From contig URAI01000017.1 of the NCBI GenBank assembly GCA_900545725.1, positions 1 through 35,545 of the forward strand: 35,545 bases of DNA, written 5' to 3'. Positions 15,515 to 24,204 of the stretch are shown piece by piece. The number at the start of each line of letters is the position of its first letter. The first letter of the stretch is position 1. The position numbers and the translations under genes were made by a program. Under the pieces are notes generated by a model. It had not been told where the DNA came from, did not search any database, and worked only from the letters and a program-made list of their open reading frames with translations. Source of the stretch: an uncultured Eubacterium sp. (lineage in GTDB: Bacteria > Bacillota > Clostridia > Lachnospirales > Lachnospiraceae).

Positions 15515-15805
15515 TTATATCATCAAATCTTCCCCTGTATCATGCACAGCATTTCCAATTACTTCTTCTCCAAATACGTCACTATTCATCAACTTGATTA
15601 TACATATAAAATCCTCCTCATAGTTAATAACACCTTTTAACTCATTTTTTAACTTTATAAATTTTGACGGTGTCATATCTCCCCTGAAAACAGACTTCTG
15701 ATAATGTGACAAATATTTTTTGCATATCTTAAAAACCTTCTGTACCCGCTTCTCTCCTACGTCATAAAATAAAAATGCATAGTTATAGTTCTTTTCCTTT
15801 TGCAT
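15515..15805 (-). CDS. cas2: Cas2
   Basis: CRISPR adaptation protein Cas2 (96 aa, usual length). It is the central dimer of the Cas1-Cas2 integrase that inserts new spacers at the leader end. The ferredoxin-like fold is visible: YNYAFLFYDVGEKRVQKVFKICKKYL carries the Asp after the first beta strand, followed by HYQKSVFRGDMTPSKFIKL and an acidic C-terminus. The ATG overlaps the cas1 stop (TAATG), so the two are translationally coupled. It is the last cas gene of the locus. Confidence 0.95.
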   Translation of the reverse strand: MQKEKNYNYAFLFYDVGEKRVQKVFKICKKYLSHYQKSVFRGDMTPSKFIKLKNELKGVINYEEDFICIIKLMNSDVFGEEVIGNAVHDTGEDLMI

Positions 15806-16803
15806 TACATACCTTCTTTCAATAAAAATGGAACAAATTCCTTTTCTTCCAAAATACTTTTTATTAATTTATAGCAATCAAGCTTTATAGCTGTTCTATA
15901 ACTTACTTTTCTTTTTAACCGCGGATGTGTAAACACATTTTCTAATCTTTCCTCAAATGCCTGAATAAATACTCTTCTGCCTTCTTCATTTAAAATACAA
16001 TAGTTTACATTTTTCTCAAAGTGCTTTTCCACCTGAAGCTTATGATTATTAACAAGTTCAAAAATAGTTTTAAATACTATAACCGGTTTAAATACCTCAC
16101 TTATATCAAGACTTAGTGAAAATCTTCCTTCTGATGGCTCATGTAAAAAACTTATTCTCTGATCCAAATGTGTCTGATATATTGATGATATTGTCTTCGT
16201 ATATAACAAAGTATTTCCAAATGATATAAGTGCATTAATCGGATTGTCTGGTGGTCTTTTAACCCTTTTGTTTATTACAAAATCTTCTGGAAGAAAATAT
16301 TTAAAATCGGAATAAAAACGCATCCATACCTCCCCTTCATATGCCATTAGTTCTTTTATGTCTTTAGCATCATCAACCAACGGTATAAAATTTTTCTTAA
16401 TCCAATCAATAGTCTCTTTTACCTCTTTTTTATCATGTTTATAATAATGATATAATATCTCATATATGTTTAATCCTATTCCACGTACAATAGGTCTGGC
16501 AATACTCATTCTGTCTTCGTTATATTTATTTACCTGTTTAACAAGGAGCTTACCACTAAGATAATGTTCTCTTGGATAGTATGTACCACTATAGCCTCCA
16601 TAATAATTATAAAAATGTATTATAATATTATTCTTGGATAAAAAGTCTAAAAGCTTAGTGTTGATACTCACTTCATTAAAGCAAAATATTTCCTTAGTAT
16701 TTTCCACAGGAATATATACATTCTTACCATCTTTTCTAAAACACAGAGAGTTATCTTTTCTTGTCAGTTCTCCCATTGACATTATATATCTCGTGCTTCC
16801 CAT
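15805..16803 (-). CDS. cas1: Cas1 (type I-B)
   Basis: CRISPR integrase Cas1, 332 aa from the chosen start. MGSTRYIMSMGELTRKDNSL matches the start of type I-B Cas1 proteins, whereas the longer open frame adds 29 residues that overlap the cas4 end and look untypical. Metal-binding residues are placed in MAYEGEVWMRFY (Glu), FLHEPSEGRFSLSLDISEVFKP (His, then Glu/Asp). The ribosome site before 16803 is weak (GGAAAG), so coupling to cas4 is likely. Works with Cas2 and Cas4. Confidence 0.93.
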   Translation of the reverse strand: MGSTRYIMSMGELTRKDNSLCFRKDGKNVYIPVENTKEIFCFNEVSINTKLLDFLSKNNIIIHFYNYYGGYSGTYYPREHYLSGKLLVKQVNKYNEDRMSIARPIVRGIGLNIYEILYHYYKHDKKEVKETIDWIKKNFIPLVDDAKDIKELMAYEGEVWMRFYSDFKYFLPEDFVINKRVKRPPDNPINALISFGNTLLYTKTISSIYQTHLDQRISFLHEPSEGRFSLSLDISEVFKPVIVFKTIFELVNNHKLQVEKHFEKNVNYCILNEEGRRVFIQAFEERLENVFTHPRLKRKVSYRTAIKLDCYKLIKSILEEKEFVPFLLKEGM

Positions 16804-16861
16804 AGCCCATAACACCACTTTCCAAACTATATACCTTAAAATTGTCATTATTAGAAATTTA

Positions 16862-17356
16862 TTATATATAACAATATTCATAATATGCACACTTTTTACA
16901 TTTTGTCTTTTTTATGCACTTCGGTATTGTTTTCTGACTTAAAAGAGTTTGTATTTCTACTATATAGCCATCAAGTTGATACTCTAAATCTTTTGTAAGT
17001 TCTAATATTACAGTTTTTTTATCACAACTATTTTTTTCAATAAATTCAAGCTTTCCTTTTCTTATTACTCCTTTAGATTTTAATATTTTTAAATAATATA
17101 GCAATTGCCACTTTGCAGCCTCTACATCTGCATCCGATTTCTTAACCTCAGTAAGATATTCTTTTGTCAGCTTATCAAGTCTAATATTATCGATTGCTAT
17201 TTCTGTATTTTCTTTGTTATACGCATGTTCTTCATGTATGGCTTTTCCTATCTTTACCTGTTCACTGTTATCTTCCATATTAAGTCTGTTTTCATGTAAA
17301 TAACATTGTCTCTTACAATGAAAATAATAATTTATCAAAGTTCCATTAACATCCAT
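16862..17356 (-). CDS. cas4: Cas4
   Basis: Cas4, a RecB-like nuclease with a 4Fe-4S cluster that trims pre-spacers and helps select PAM and orientation during adaptation. It has 164 aa from a start with GGAGG five nt upstream. The longer frame runs back into the last CRISPR repeat, so its extra 49 residues are not real. The first cluster cysteine is in YFHCKRQCYLH (about 10-20), followed by GKAIHEEHA, the nuclease residues around IAIDNIRLDK and LTEVKKSD, KWQLLYYLKIL (QxxxY), and the C-terminal CKKCAYYEYC. All four cluster cysteines can be accounted for. No clear terminator separates it from the array, so array read-through may contribute to its expression. Confidence 0.94.
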   Translation of the reverse strand: MDVNGTLINYYFHCKRQCYLHENRLNMEDNSEQVKIGKAIHEEHAYNKENTEIAIDNIRLDKLTKEYLTEVKKSDADVEAAKWQLLYYLKILKSKGVIRKGKLEFIEKNSCDKKTVILELTKDLEYQLDGYIVEIQTLLSQKTIPKCIKKTKCKKCAYYEYCYI

Positions 17357-17444
17357 ATTAACCTCCATTTCTATTCTAAAAATTTTTATACTCCACAAAT
17401 TTATTTGGTTGATATTATTTTTCTTGTATTTATATATGTGTCGT

Positions 17445-19509
17445 ATTTCAATACATCTAATGTTACTGTTTAACAAAGGTTGACATACCTTCACTAAAAG
17501 CATCTCCTACATTTCAATACATCTAATGTTACTGTTTAACTATTATTAATTGGAACACTTATCAGTCTGTCTACTCGATTTCAATACATCTAATGTTACT
17601 GTTTAACGAGTAAATGTCGTTTTTTGCGGTTTAAATCGTTTGATTTCAATACATCTAATGTTACTGTTTAACCGCCTATTCCATAACGTGGCTTAAGCTC
17701 TTCGAGCTATTTCAATACATCTAATGTTACTGTTTAACTGTAGCAGGCATGGTTGACAGCCAGTTGATTATGCATTTCAATACATCTAATGTTACTGTTT
17801 AACACATTTAAACTTGCTGGGCTTAAATGGACAATCCTATTTCAATACATCTAATGTTACTGTTTAACAAATGCCACCATACGCTCCCTGCTTATATCAA
17901 TATCATTTCAATACATCTAATGTTACTGTTTAACCCTTGCTGTACAAGGCTTCAATGATTCCATGGCTGATTTCAATACATCTAATGTTACTGTTTAACA
18001 ATATAGCTTTTGTTTCATCCAATTCAATTTTTAATTTCAATACATCTAATGTTACTGTTTAACAGCGTCTTCCCTGTCCTTCTTCCTTCATGTGGATATG
18101 ATTTCAATACATCTAATGTTACTGTTTAACAATTTGAGCCACGGGCACGGGTGGCAGACATTAAGTTATTTCAATACATCTAATGTTACTGTTTAACTGT
18201 TACGTGGTGTGGGTTAAGAGCCACGTATTATAAATTTCAATACATCTAATGTTACTGTTTAACATCTAAGACATCCGAGGAAAAGATTGAACCTGTGACA
18301 TTTCAATACATCTAATGTTACTGTTTAACTTAGCACCTTACAGGACATTTCTTGAAGTTGAACAGATTTCAATACATCTAATGTTACTGTTTAACTCGAG
18401 AACCTGTTAATTAACAATATTGTTGAGGCTAATTTCAATACATCTAATGTTACTGTTTAACTTTGTCTGTCAAGTAACTTTTGACCGCCTATTACCATTT
18501 CAATACATCTAATGTTACTGTTTAACAGGAAGTGCAGAGGGCAACAAGGTTTATCGTGGAATTTCAATACATCTAATGTTACTGTTTAACTGATCGCCTG
18601 ATCGTTGTTTCGAAGCAATCGTGTCCATTTCAATACATCTAATGTTACTGTTTAACTTGGCTATCCTTTCCATTGTTTTGGCTGCTAATGGTCATTTCAA
18701 TACATCTAATGTTACTGTTTAACCAAGATCTCCCTCATAACCGTTATTAGACACCGATATTTCAATACATCTAATGTTACTGTTTAACCATACTCTGAAT
18801 TGGCCACCTCTATTGTCACCGCCATTTCAATACATCTAATGTTACTGTTTAACTATCGAGCTCGACAGACATAAAAGCAGCCTTTTCAAATTTCAATACA
18901 TCTAATGTTACTGTTTAACAGGACGGCGATATTAGAGTAACAATCGTCGGAAAGAAATTTCAATACATCTAATGTTACTGTTTAACTCTTCCGATCTGAT
19001 TTCCATTGTTTTCGCTCCCTTCATTTCAATACATCTAATGTTACTGTTTAACTTCTTTGTTGTAAATTCAACAACAGAATTTTCATAATTTCAATACATC
19101 TAATGTTACTGTTTAACATTATACGTCCACTTAACAGAATAAGGCGGATTGGATTTCAATACATCTAATGTTACTGTTTAACAATGGCATTCCAGAATCT
19201 TGCACGAGTGGTCATGAGATTTCAATACATCTAATGTTACTGTTTAACGTAATTCATTGGATTATTTTATGCTTAACTGTAATATTTCAATACATCTAAT
19301 GTTACTGTTTAACCAACTTGGTGGTACAATAGGACTTGGTGGTAGTGCATTTCAATACATCTAATGTTACTGTTTAACACACACCCGTGTATAGTTCTTC
19401 AATCAACATTCTGATTTCAATACATCTAATGTTACTGTTTAACGTCTGCCGGGCGCTCAAACTGTGTCAGCACTGCATTATTTCAATACATCTAATGTTA
19501 CTGTTTAAC
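17445..19509 (-). CRISPR. CRISPR array, 32 repeats and 31 spacers, type I-B
   Basis: 32 copies of a 30-nt repeat that by eye look identical. On the minus strand each begins GTTAAACAGTAACATTAGAT and ends GTATTGAAAT. Spacers are 34-37 nt. The repeat has a short stem (ACAT-TAG-ATGT), and cleavage at its base would leave the 8-nt handle ATTGAAAT, typical of type I-B/III. The orientation puts the leader at 19510-19739 and the trailer next to cas4. Even the trailer repeat (17445-17474) is undecayed. I did not detect duplicate spacers. Confidence 0.99.
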
Positions 19510-19739
19510 CCATGCTTTTAAGCCTTTTCTTAAATTTCAAATCCTTTATACCTATCTATTTTACACTATCTTTCAAAAAATTACCAGCAAATTATTCAAG
19601 CATTATTTTTTTCGATATCTTATCGGTAATATCAGTATTTTACTGACTTTGCCATTATTTTAACGTATGCATCAGCTGGTAATTTTTAATTTTATGTATA
19701 TGGTTCAAAGCAAAGTTTATTATATTTAACTTATAAGAA
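19510..19739 (-). promoter_or_regulatory. CRISPR leader
   Basis: A 230-nt AT-rich leader between the cas3 stop and the first repeat. It contains a 13-bp perfect inverted repeat, AAAAATTACCAGC (19576-19588) and GCTGGTAATTTTT (19675-19687), and smaller CAGTA/TACTG and CGATA/TATCG hairpins between them. A possible -10 (TAAAAT, 19558-19563) would start transcription about 40 nt before the first repeat, but its -35 is unclear. Confidence 0.75.
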
Positions 19740-22397
19740 CTATAAAAACAATTCCTCATTATCTTTTATCATATCTGATTTGATTACCCCATACTCATCA
19801 ATATAATCTTCTCCATTATTTATATAATAAATATTCCCTATCTGCTCATAATCTTTAACCCATAACAAATCCGGCTGAATCTGATACATAAATACATTCA
19901 TTTTACTCCGCACTTCCTGCAAACGTACTTTTTTCTCCGGATACCTGTTATTTATAAGTTCCGGATCAGAAAGCAATGCTTTATATTCTTTCCAAAGCTC
20001 ATCTGCATTATAACTATACTCCGGCTTATTTATATTAAGATATACATATATTTTCACCATATTATCATCAATCAACTTCATTCGTTCTGCCACTTTATTC
20101 ATAGCAAGATGTCCTGTATATTCTTTGAAAAAATCAGACATATTACTTTTTCCATATCTGCTATATTCATATTTCAAATCTTCAAATACCAACTCGTAAA
20201 ATTTTGAAAAATCTTTGTTATCAAGTATATTTTTTATATTATCACATTCAAGTGTCTTTCCACTGTTTAAACGTGCGTCATTGTGATATATCATATTGGC
20301 ATTATCGTAATTAAAAAAATACACTACACAGTTACTTTTCTTACACGATCTGTTAATTCTTCCCATAAACTGTTCTTCACTATCAAGTCTGGATATATCT
20401 TTATAACCAATATCCATATCTATATCCACACCTGCCTCTATTACCTGTGTAGCAACAAGAATGACTGAATTAATTTTTTCAAGTTCAGCAATGATATTTT
20501 TTCTTTCCTGAATATTACTATCACCTGTCATTAATCTTACTGTTATTCCATTTTTTTCTACCTCATTTTTTATCAACTTATAAAATTCCTGCGCTGTTTT
20601 CTTTTTAATAAATTCTATCAACACTCGTTTGTTCTTATTTTTTAATACATGTAATTTTAATTTTTCTAATGTTGTCTTTCCACCGCTTGCCTTTAATAAA
20701 GAATAATCAGGTACAACTCTTTTTGCAAACATTTGATTATTAAAATATTTTTTTGTATCTTTTATAAGTTTTATACTTGAGCTATTGTCATTTATAAACT
20801 TATCAAGGTCGGGCAGTGTTGCAGACATAATTATTATCTTTATATTAAACAGCCTTGCGTATGCATTTAAAAATGTAACAATTTCACCCCATAGTGAGTT
20901 TTTATATGTCTGAATCTCATCCATAACTATAACAGAATTACATATCTGGTGGAATCCGAATACATCCTCCTTCTTATTGTTGAATAATGTATTAAATAAT
21001 GTCACATGCGTAGATAGTATTATTGGATAATTTAAGAATTGTCTATCTAAAAGTATTCTCTGATAGTCCTTATCAATCATATTCTCATCTTCTGAATTAT
21101 TAAGTTTATTTTTATATGGATTAATTGAATTAACCACCGCTATCTGTGACATTATTTTTTTATTACCGCCAAATATGTTTTCCATACTGCTTATGTTCTG
21201 TTCCACAAGAGTATTATAAGGATATATATATAATATCTTGTTTATATCTGAACAGTTTTTTATAAGTTTAAAGCTAAGATTCATTGCTGTATTACTTTTT
21301 CCACTTCCTGTAGGTGCTTCAAGATAAAAAAGATTCATATCCAAATTATTCAATAACTCTTTTTCAGCATCAAGGTACATCTCAGATCTTAGATTATTAA
21401 TATCATTTGTATATTTTAGTTTTTCATCCGGCATGGGATATATATTTTCCTTATAAGTTTTAATACTTTGTTGTACAACACTCTCTCTGTATATTTTATC
21501 TATATTATCTATATCTTTAATTTCACCATAATCAGTAGTCTTAATGCCATTCATAAATTCAGAAGTTGCATAATAATCACTTGCTACAAGTAAGGAATAT
21601 AAAAGCTTAGTCCATCCGTACATATATATACACTTTTGATTATCTTCATTTGACATTCTTTTATATATTTGACTTGTTTCATCATACCGTTTTGTTATTC
21701 TGACTACATCATTTACTTTAAAAAATTCATTAAACAATTTATCATTGTCATTTTTATTATTATTATTTCCTATCTCTGAAGCCTTCTTCCATAATTTGTA
21801 CCATTCATATGCTTCATAACCTAAATCACCATCTGGATTATCTTTTTTAAAACTATGCATATAACTCTCAAAATCACTCATATTACCATGATGTCCTGAT
21901 ATGATATATGCGTATATATATGCAAAATCATTTAACACTTTTTTCTCTTCTACTGTAATATTTTCACTTTCATTTTCAAATTTTATTTTTTCCATAAAAT
22001 AATCCAGATAGAATATTGATGAAATAATGGAATGATTACTCTTCAACCGTCCATATGTATCTACTTCAACATTTATATCCCCTTCATTATGCATCTTTTC
22101 AGTTTGAAATCTGGGATTAATTTTCCCTACATCATGTATAGTAGGAATATTAACACTCATATATTCAAATATTTCTATTGCTTTTTTACCCAAATCCGAT
22201 AAATATTTACTCTCGAATTTTTTCATTATGTCATCCAATTTTTTATCTTTAGCAAGCCTGATAAAATATTTCTGACAAAGTTCTGTATGCTCTTTTAATG
22301 TTTCTATTTTATCTACATCATTTATTCTGTGTGCATAATATTTTTCTGGACAATTGATTAATTCATCAATTGACAACATTAACTTTTCCCACTCCAT
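19740..22397 (-). CDS. cas3: Cas3 HD nuclease-helicase
   Basis: Single-chain Cas3 of 885 aa. It is recruited by Cascade to a complete R-loop and degrades target DNA. The N-terminal HD nuclease has LKEHTELC (His37), IHDVGKINPRF (His88-Asp89), a GHHGNMSDF block and ASDYYATSEF. The helicase has Walker A EAPTGSGKSNTA (about 360-371), the DExx box VIVMDEIQTY (about 480), IIMSATLPD and motif VI VLVATQVIEAGVDIDMD...QFMGRINRS. All catalytic positions are intact. The longer frame opens with a TTG next to the cas5 stop. The ATG at 22397 is preferred because GGAG lies six nt upstream. The 99-nt gap after cas5 holds a strong hairpin, which suggests separate control of Cas3 dose. Confidence 0.96.
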   Translation of the reverse strand: MEWEKLMLSIDELINCPEKYYAHRINDVDKIETLKEHTELCQKYFIRLAKDKKLDDIMKKFESKYLSDLGKKAIEIFEYMSVNIPTIHDVGKINPRFQTEKMHNEGDINVEVDTYGRLKSNHSIISSIFYLDYFMEKIKFENESENITVEEKKVLNDFAYIYAYIISGHHGNMSDFESYMHSFKKDNPDGDLGYEAYEWYKLWKKASEIGNNNNKNDNDKLFNEFFKVNDVVRITKRYDETSQIYKRMSNEDNQKCIYMYGWTKLLYSLLVASDYYATSEFMNGIKTTDYGEIKDIDNIDKIYRESVVQQSIKTYKENIYPMPDEKLKYTNDINNLRSEMYLDAEKELLNNLDMNLFYLEAPTGSGKSNTAMNLSFKLIKNCSDINKILYIYPYNTLVEQNISSMENIFGGNKKIMSQIAVVNSINPYKNKLNNSEDENMIDKDYQRILLDRQFLNYPIILSTHVTLFNTLFNNKKEDVFGFHQICNSVIVMDEIQTYKNSLWGEIVTFLNAYARLFNIKIIIMSATLPDLDKFINDNSSSIKLIKDTKKYFNNQMFAKRVVPDYSLLKASGGKTTLEKLKLHVLKNKNKRVLIEFIKKKTAQEFYKLIKNEVEKNGITVRLMTGDSNIQERKNIIAELEKINSVILVATQVIEAGVDIDMDIGYKDISRLDSEEQFMGRINRSCKKSNCVVYFFNYDNANMIYHNDARLNSGKTLECDNIKNILDNKDFSKFYELVFEDLKYEYSRYGKSNMSDFFKEYTGHLAMNKVAERMKLIDDNMVKIYVYLNINKPEYSYNADELWKEYKALLSDPELINNRYPEKKVRLQEVRSKMNVFMYQIQPDLLWVKDYEQIGNIYYINNGEDYIDEYGVIKSDMIKDNEELFL

Positions 22398-22419
22398 ATT
22401 ATTCTCCATTATATAAATA

Positions 22420-22468
22420 TTAAGTTCCCATGTTGTACTATATACTAATTCTAACCATGGGAACTTAA
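22420..22468 (-). promoter_or_regulatory. 13-bp hairpin between cas5 and cas3
   Basis: Perfect 13-nt arms TTAAGTTCCCATG (22420-22432) and CATGGGAACTTAA (22456-22468) around a 23-nt loop. It lies in the cas5-cas3 gap, about 22 nt upstream of the cas3 start. There is no T-run, so it looks more like a processing or stability element, or an operator, than a terminator. Confidence 0.7.
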
Positions 22469-22496
22469 GCTGCATTTCTATTATATTATATTTCAA

Positions 22497-23258
22497 TCAA
22501 AAAAATTGTATAATCCTGCTTTCACATTCATACACTTTTCCATTTGTAATCCTGACAGGTACATTTGTATAACAAAAATCTTCATAAATATAAAGATTAG
22601 TATACGGATTCAATGCTAATGGAAGTTTTTCACTATATCTTACTATTTCTATATCATAAAATTCCTCTGAATCTTCCAGTTCTTCTAAATCTTTAATTTC
22701 ACCAATATTCCTTAAAAAAAGACTCGATATCCTAACATCATTATAATTCACATCGTTTACAGCAAGTATCTGTACATTCTTAATATCTGCCGGATGATCA
22801 TTTTTACCGAGATATGGAAAATACACACATCTGTTATTTTTAAGATAATCCGATATACATTCTGCCTCTTTACAATCAAGCAATATATATATATCCCATA
22901 CCGGTTTTTCAAGCCACTGCTCTCTTACTATCAGATTACCATCTTTATTTGCATAACCAACCGAATTGTTAAATACCTGTATTTTTTTTGAAATATAGCC
23001 ATTATCATTTTGTGGAACAACCGCTATCTTAAGCTGTCTTAATTTTTCATAGAATTCAGGATAGTCCTCATCTAAGCTCTTTATTTTTTTTAATGTATTG
23101 TAATTTGCGCCATAGCCTGCATATCCCACAATCGCTCCCAACATTCCAAGCAATGCAACTTTATGTATATGACCATATGTAAAATAACAATATTCATTAA
23201 CATCCGGCTTCTTAAAAAAAGCATGCTGTCCACTAAGAGTAAATTTAACAGCTTCCAT
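22497..23258 (-). CDS. cas5: Cas5 (type I-B)
   Basis: Cas5b, the Cascade subunit that caps the 5' handle of the crRNA and sits next to Cas8. It has 253 aa. The family start VKFTLSGQHAFFKKPDVNEYCYFTYGHIHKVALLGMLGAIVGY is clear; the GxxGxxxG-like run after HIHK is typical of Cas5 RAMP proteins. Cas6 is a separate gene here, so this Cas5 need not cut RNA. The ATG has an AGAGG ribosome site eight nt upstream and lies three nt after the cas7 stop, so translation is probably coupled. Confidence 0.93.
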   Translation of the reverse strand: MEAVKFTLSGQHAFFKKPDVNEYCYFTYGHIHKVALLGMLGAIVGYAGYGANYNTLKKIKSLDEDYPEFYEKLRQLKIAVVPQNDNGYISKKIQVFNNSVGYANKDGNLIVREQWLEKPVWDIYILLDCKEAECISDYLKNNRCVYFPYLGKNDHPADIKNVQILAVNDVNYNDVRISSLFLRNIGEIKDLEELEDSEEFYDIEIVRYSEKLPLALNPYTNLYIYEDFCYTNVPVRITNGKVYECESRIIQFF

Positions 23259-23261
23259 ATA

Positions 23262-24203
23262 TTACACCTCTTTTTGTGTGATTATATTATACCTTTTCTC
23301 GTTATCAATTTCTGAAATCAATTTGGTTGTATATGGATTATAATAAATCTCTACATTTTTTATTCTATCTGTAAATTCATTAAGAATTACTGCTGCTTTA
23401 CTAATATCAATTGTATTAATATTATCTTCTTTTTTAAATGTAATATATTCTGTAAGGTTAGGAAGATATAACTGTATATCTGTCTCTACAAAAAGAGCAA
23501 ATTCATTTTCACAGCCTTCCTTTGAATTCGTTGCGAAAGCTGTTGCCGATACAATAGCTGTTCTTTTAAAATTCTTATAATCCTCTTCTGTATATTCAGC
23601 TCCTTCTATTCCAAGTTCCTGAATATTTTTATAAGCCAAAGGATTAATCACAAATGGATAAAAATAATGTGCTTCATCGCATACAATCTTAGTTCCTATT
23701 GTTGTATTTCTTGCATCCTCTTCATTATCATCACTTTCTTTCTTCTTACCATCCCTGAATGGAGATAATATATTCTGTTCTTCTATACTTGTATCTTCAT
23801 ATTTATTAAACCCTTGTCCAAACTGAACTGCTCCCGTTATTGAAAAATTTTTCTTTGCCTCCGCAAATGTTGCACCAAAATTTTTAACATCTATTGCCGA
23901 CATAATGTTAGTAAGTACTTCTTTTGAATCCTTGCATTTTGTTAAGTCTTCAACTCCAAATAATTCCTCATACCGTTCTTTTAATGTCCTTGGAATAAGC
24001 GTTCCTTCTGAAAATCTCATGCTTTTAATATATAATACCTTCTTACCTTCATCATCCCACATTTTCTTCATTGGATACTTTAAAGCCTTATCACTTCCAT
24101 ATATATCACCACTCTCTACTGTTTTAGGATTGCCCGAAAAATCAGCATTCCAGTTTGCCATTATTGATGAAATCCCCAATACTCCATAAACTCTTTTATC
24201 CAT
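23262..24203 (-). CDS. cas7: Cas7 (Csh2-like, type I-B)
   Basis: Cas7/Csh2, the backbone protein of Cascade that coats the crRNA spacer in repeating copies and kinks every sixth base. It has 313 aa from the chosen start. MDKRVYGVLGISSIMANWNADFSGNPKT matches the Csh2/DevR N-terminus, followed by the VQFGQGFNKYEDTSIEEQN block. The longer frame overlaps cas8b by 41 nt, while the ATG at 24203 has AGGAG about 10 nt upstream, encoded inside the last codons of cas8b. Only one base separates the cas8b stop codon and this ATG, which is tight coupling. Confidence 0.94.
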   Translation of the reverse strand: MDKRVYGVLGISSIMANWNADFSGNPKTVESGDIYGSDKALKYPMKKMWDDEGKKVLYIKSMRFSEGTLIPRTLKERYEELFGVEDLTKCKDSKEVLTNIMSAIDVKNFGATFAEAKKNFSITGAVQFGQGFNKYEDTSIEEQNILSPFRDGKKKESDDNEEDARNTTIGTKIVCDEAHYFYPFVINPLAYKNIQELGIEGAEYTEEDYKNFKRTAIVSATAFATNSKEGCENEFALFVETDIQLYLPNLTEYITFKKEDNINTIDISKAAVILNEFTDRIKNVEIYYNPYTTKLISEIDNEKRYNIITQKEV

Positions 24204-24204
24204 A

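Noticed and set aside
16804..16890. Extended cas1 N-terminus of 29 residues
   Set aside because: It overlaps the end of cas4 and is unlike Cas1 N-termini, which begin near the GELTRKDNSL block.
17357..17503. Extended cas4 reading frame starting inside the CRISPR array
   Set aside because: The extra N-terminal residues are a translation of the last repeat and AT-rich spacer DNA. The ATG at 17356 has a strong ribosome site and fits the family length.
18987..19022. Spacer beginning TCTTCCGATCT, identical to the end of a common sequencing adapter
   Set aside because: The spacer has normal length and is framed by perfect repeats, and only 11 nt match. Chance is the simplest explanation. Raw reads would show whether it is an assembly artefact.
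22398..22496. Extended cas3 frame starting with TTG next to the cas5 stop
   Set aside because: The extension encodes the 13-bp hairpin and has no ribosome site or family similarity. The ATG at 22397 has GGAG at good spacing.
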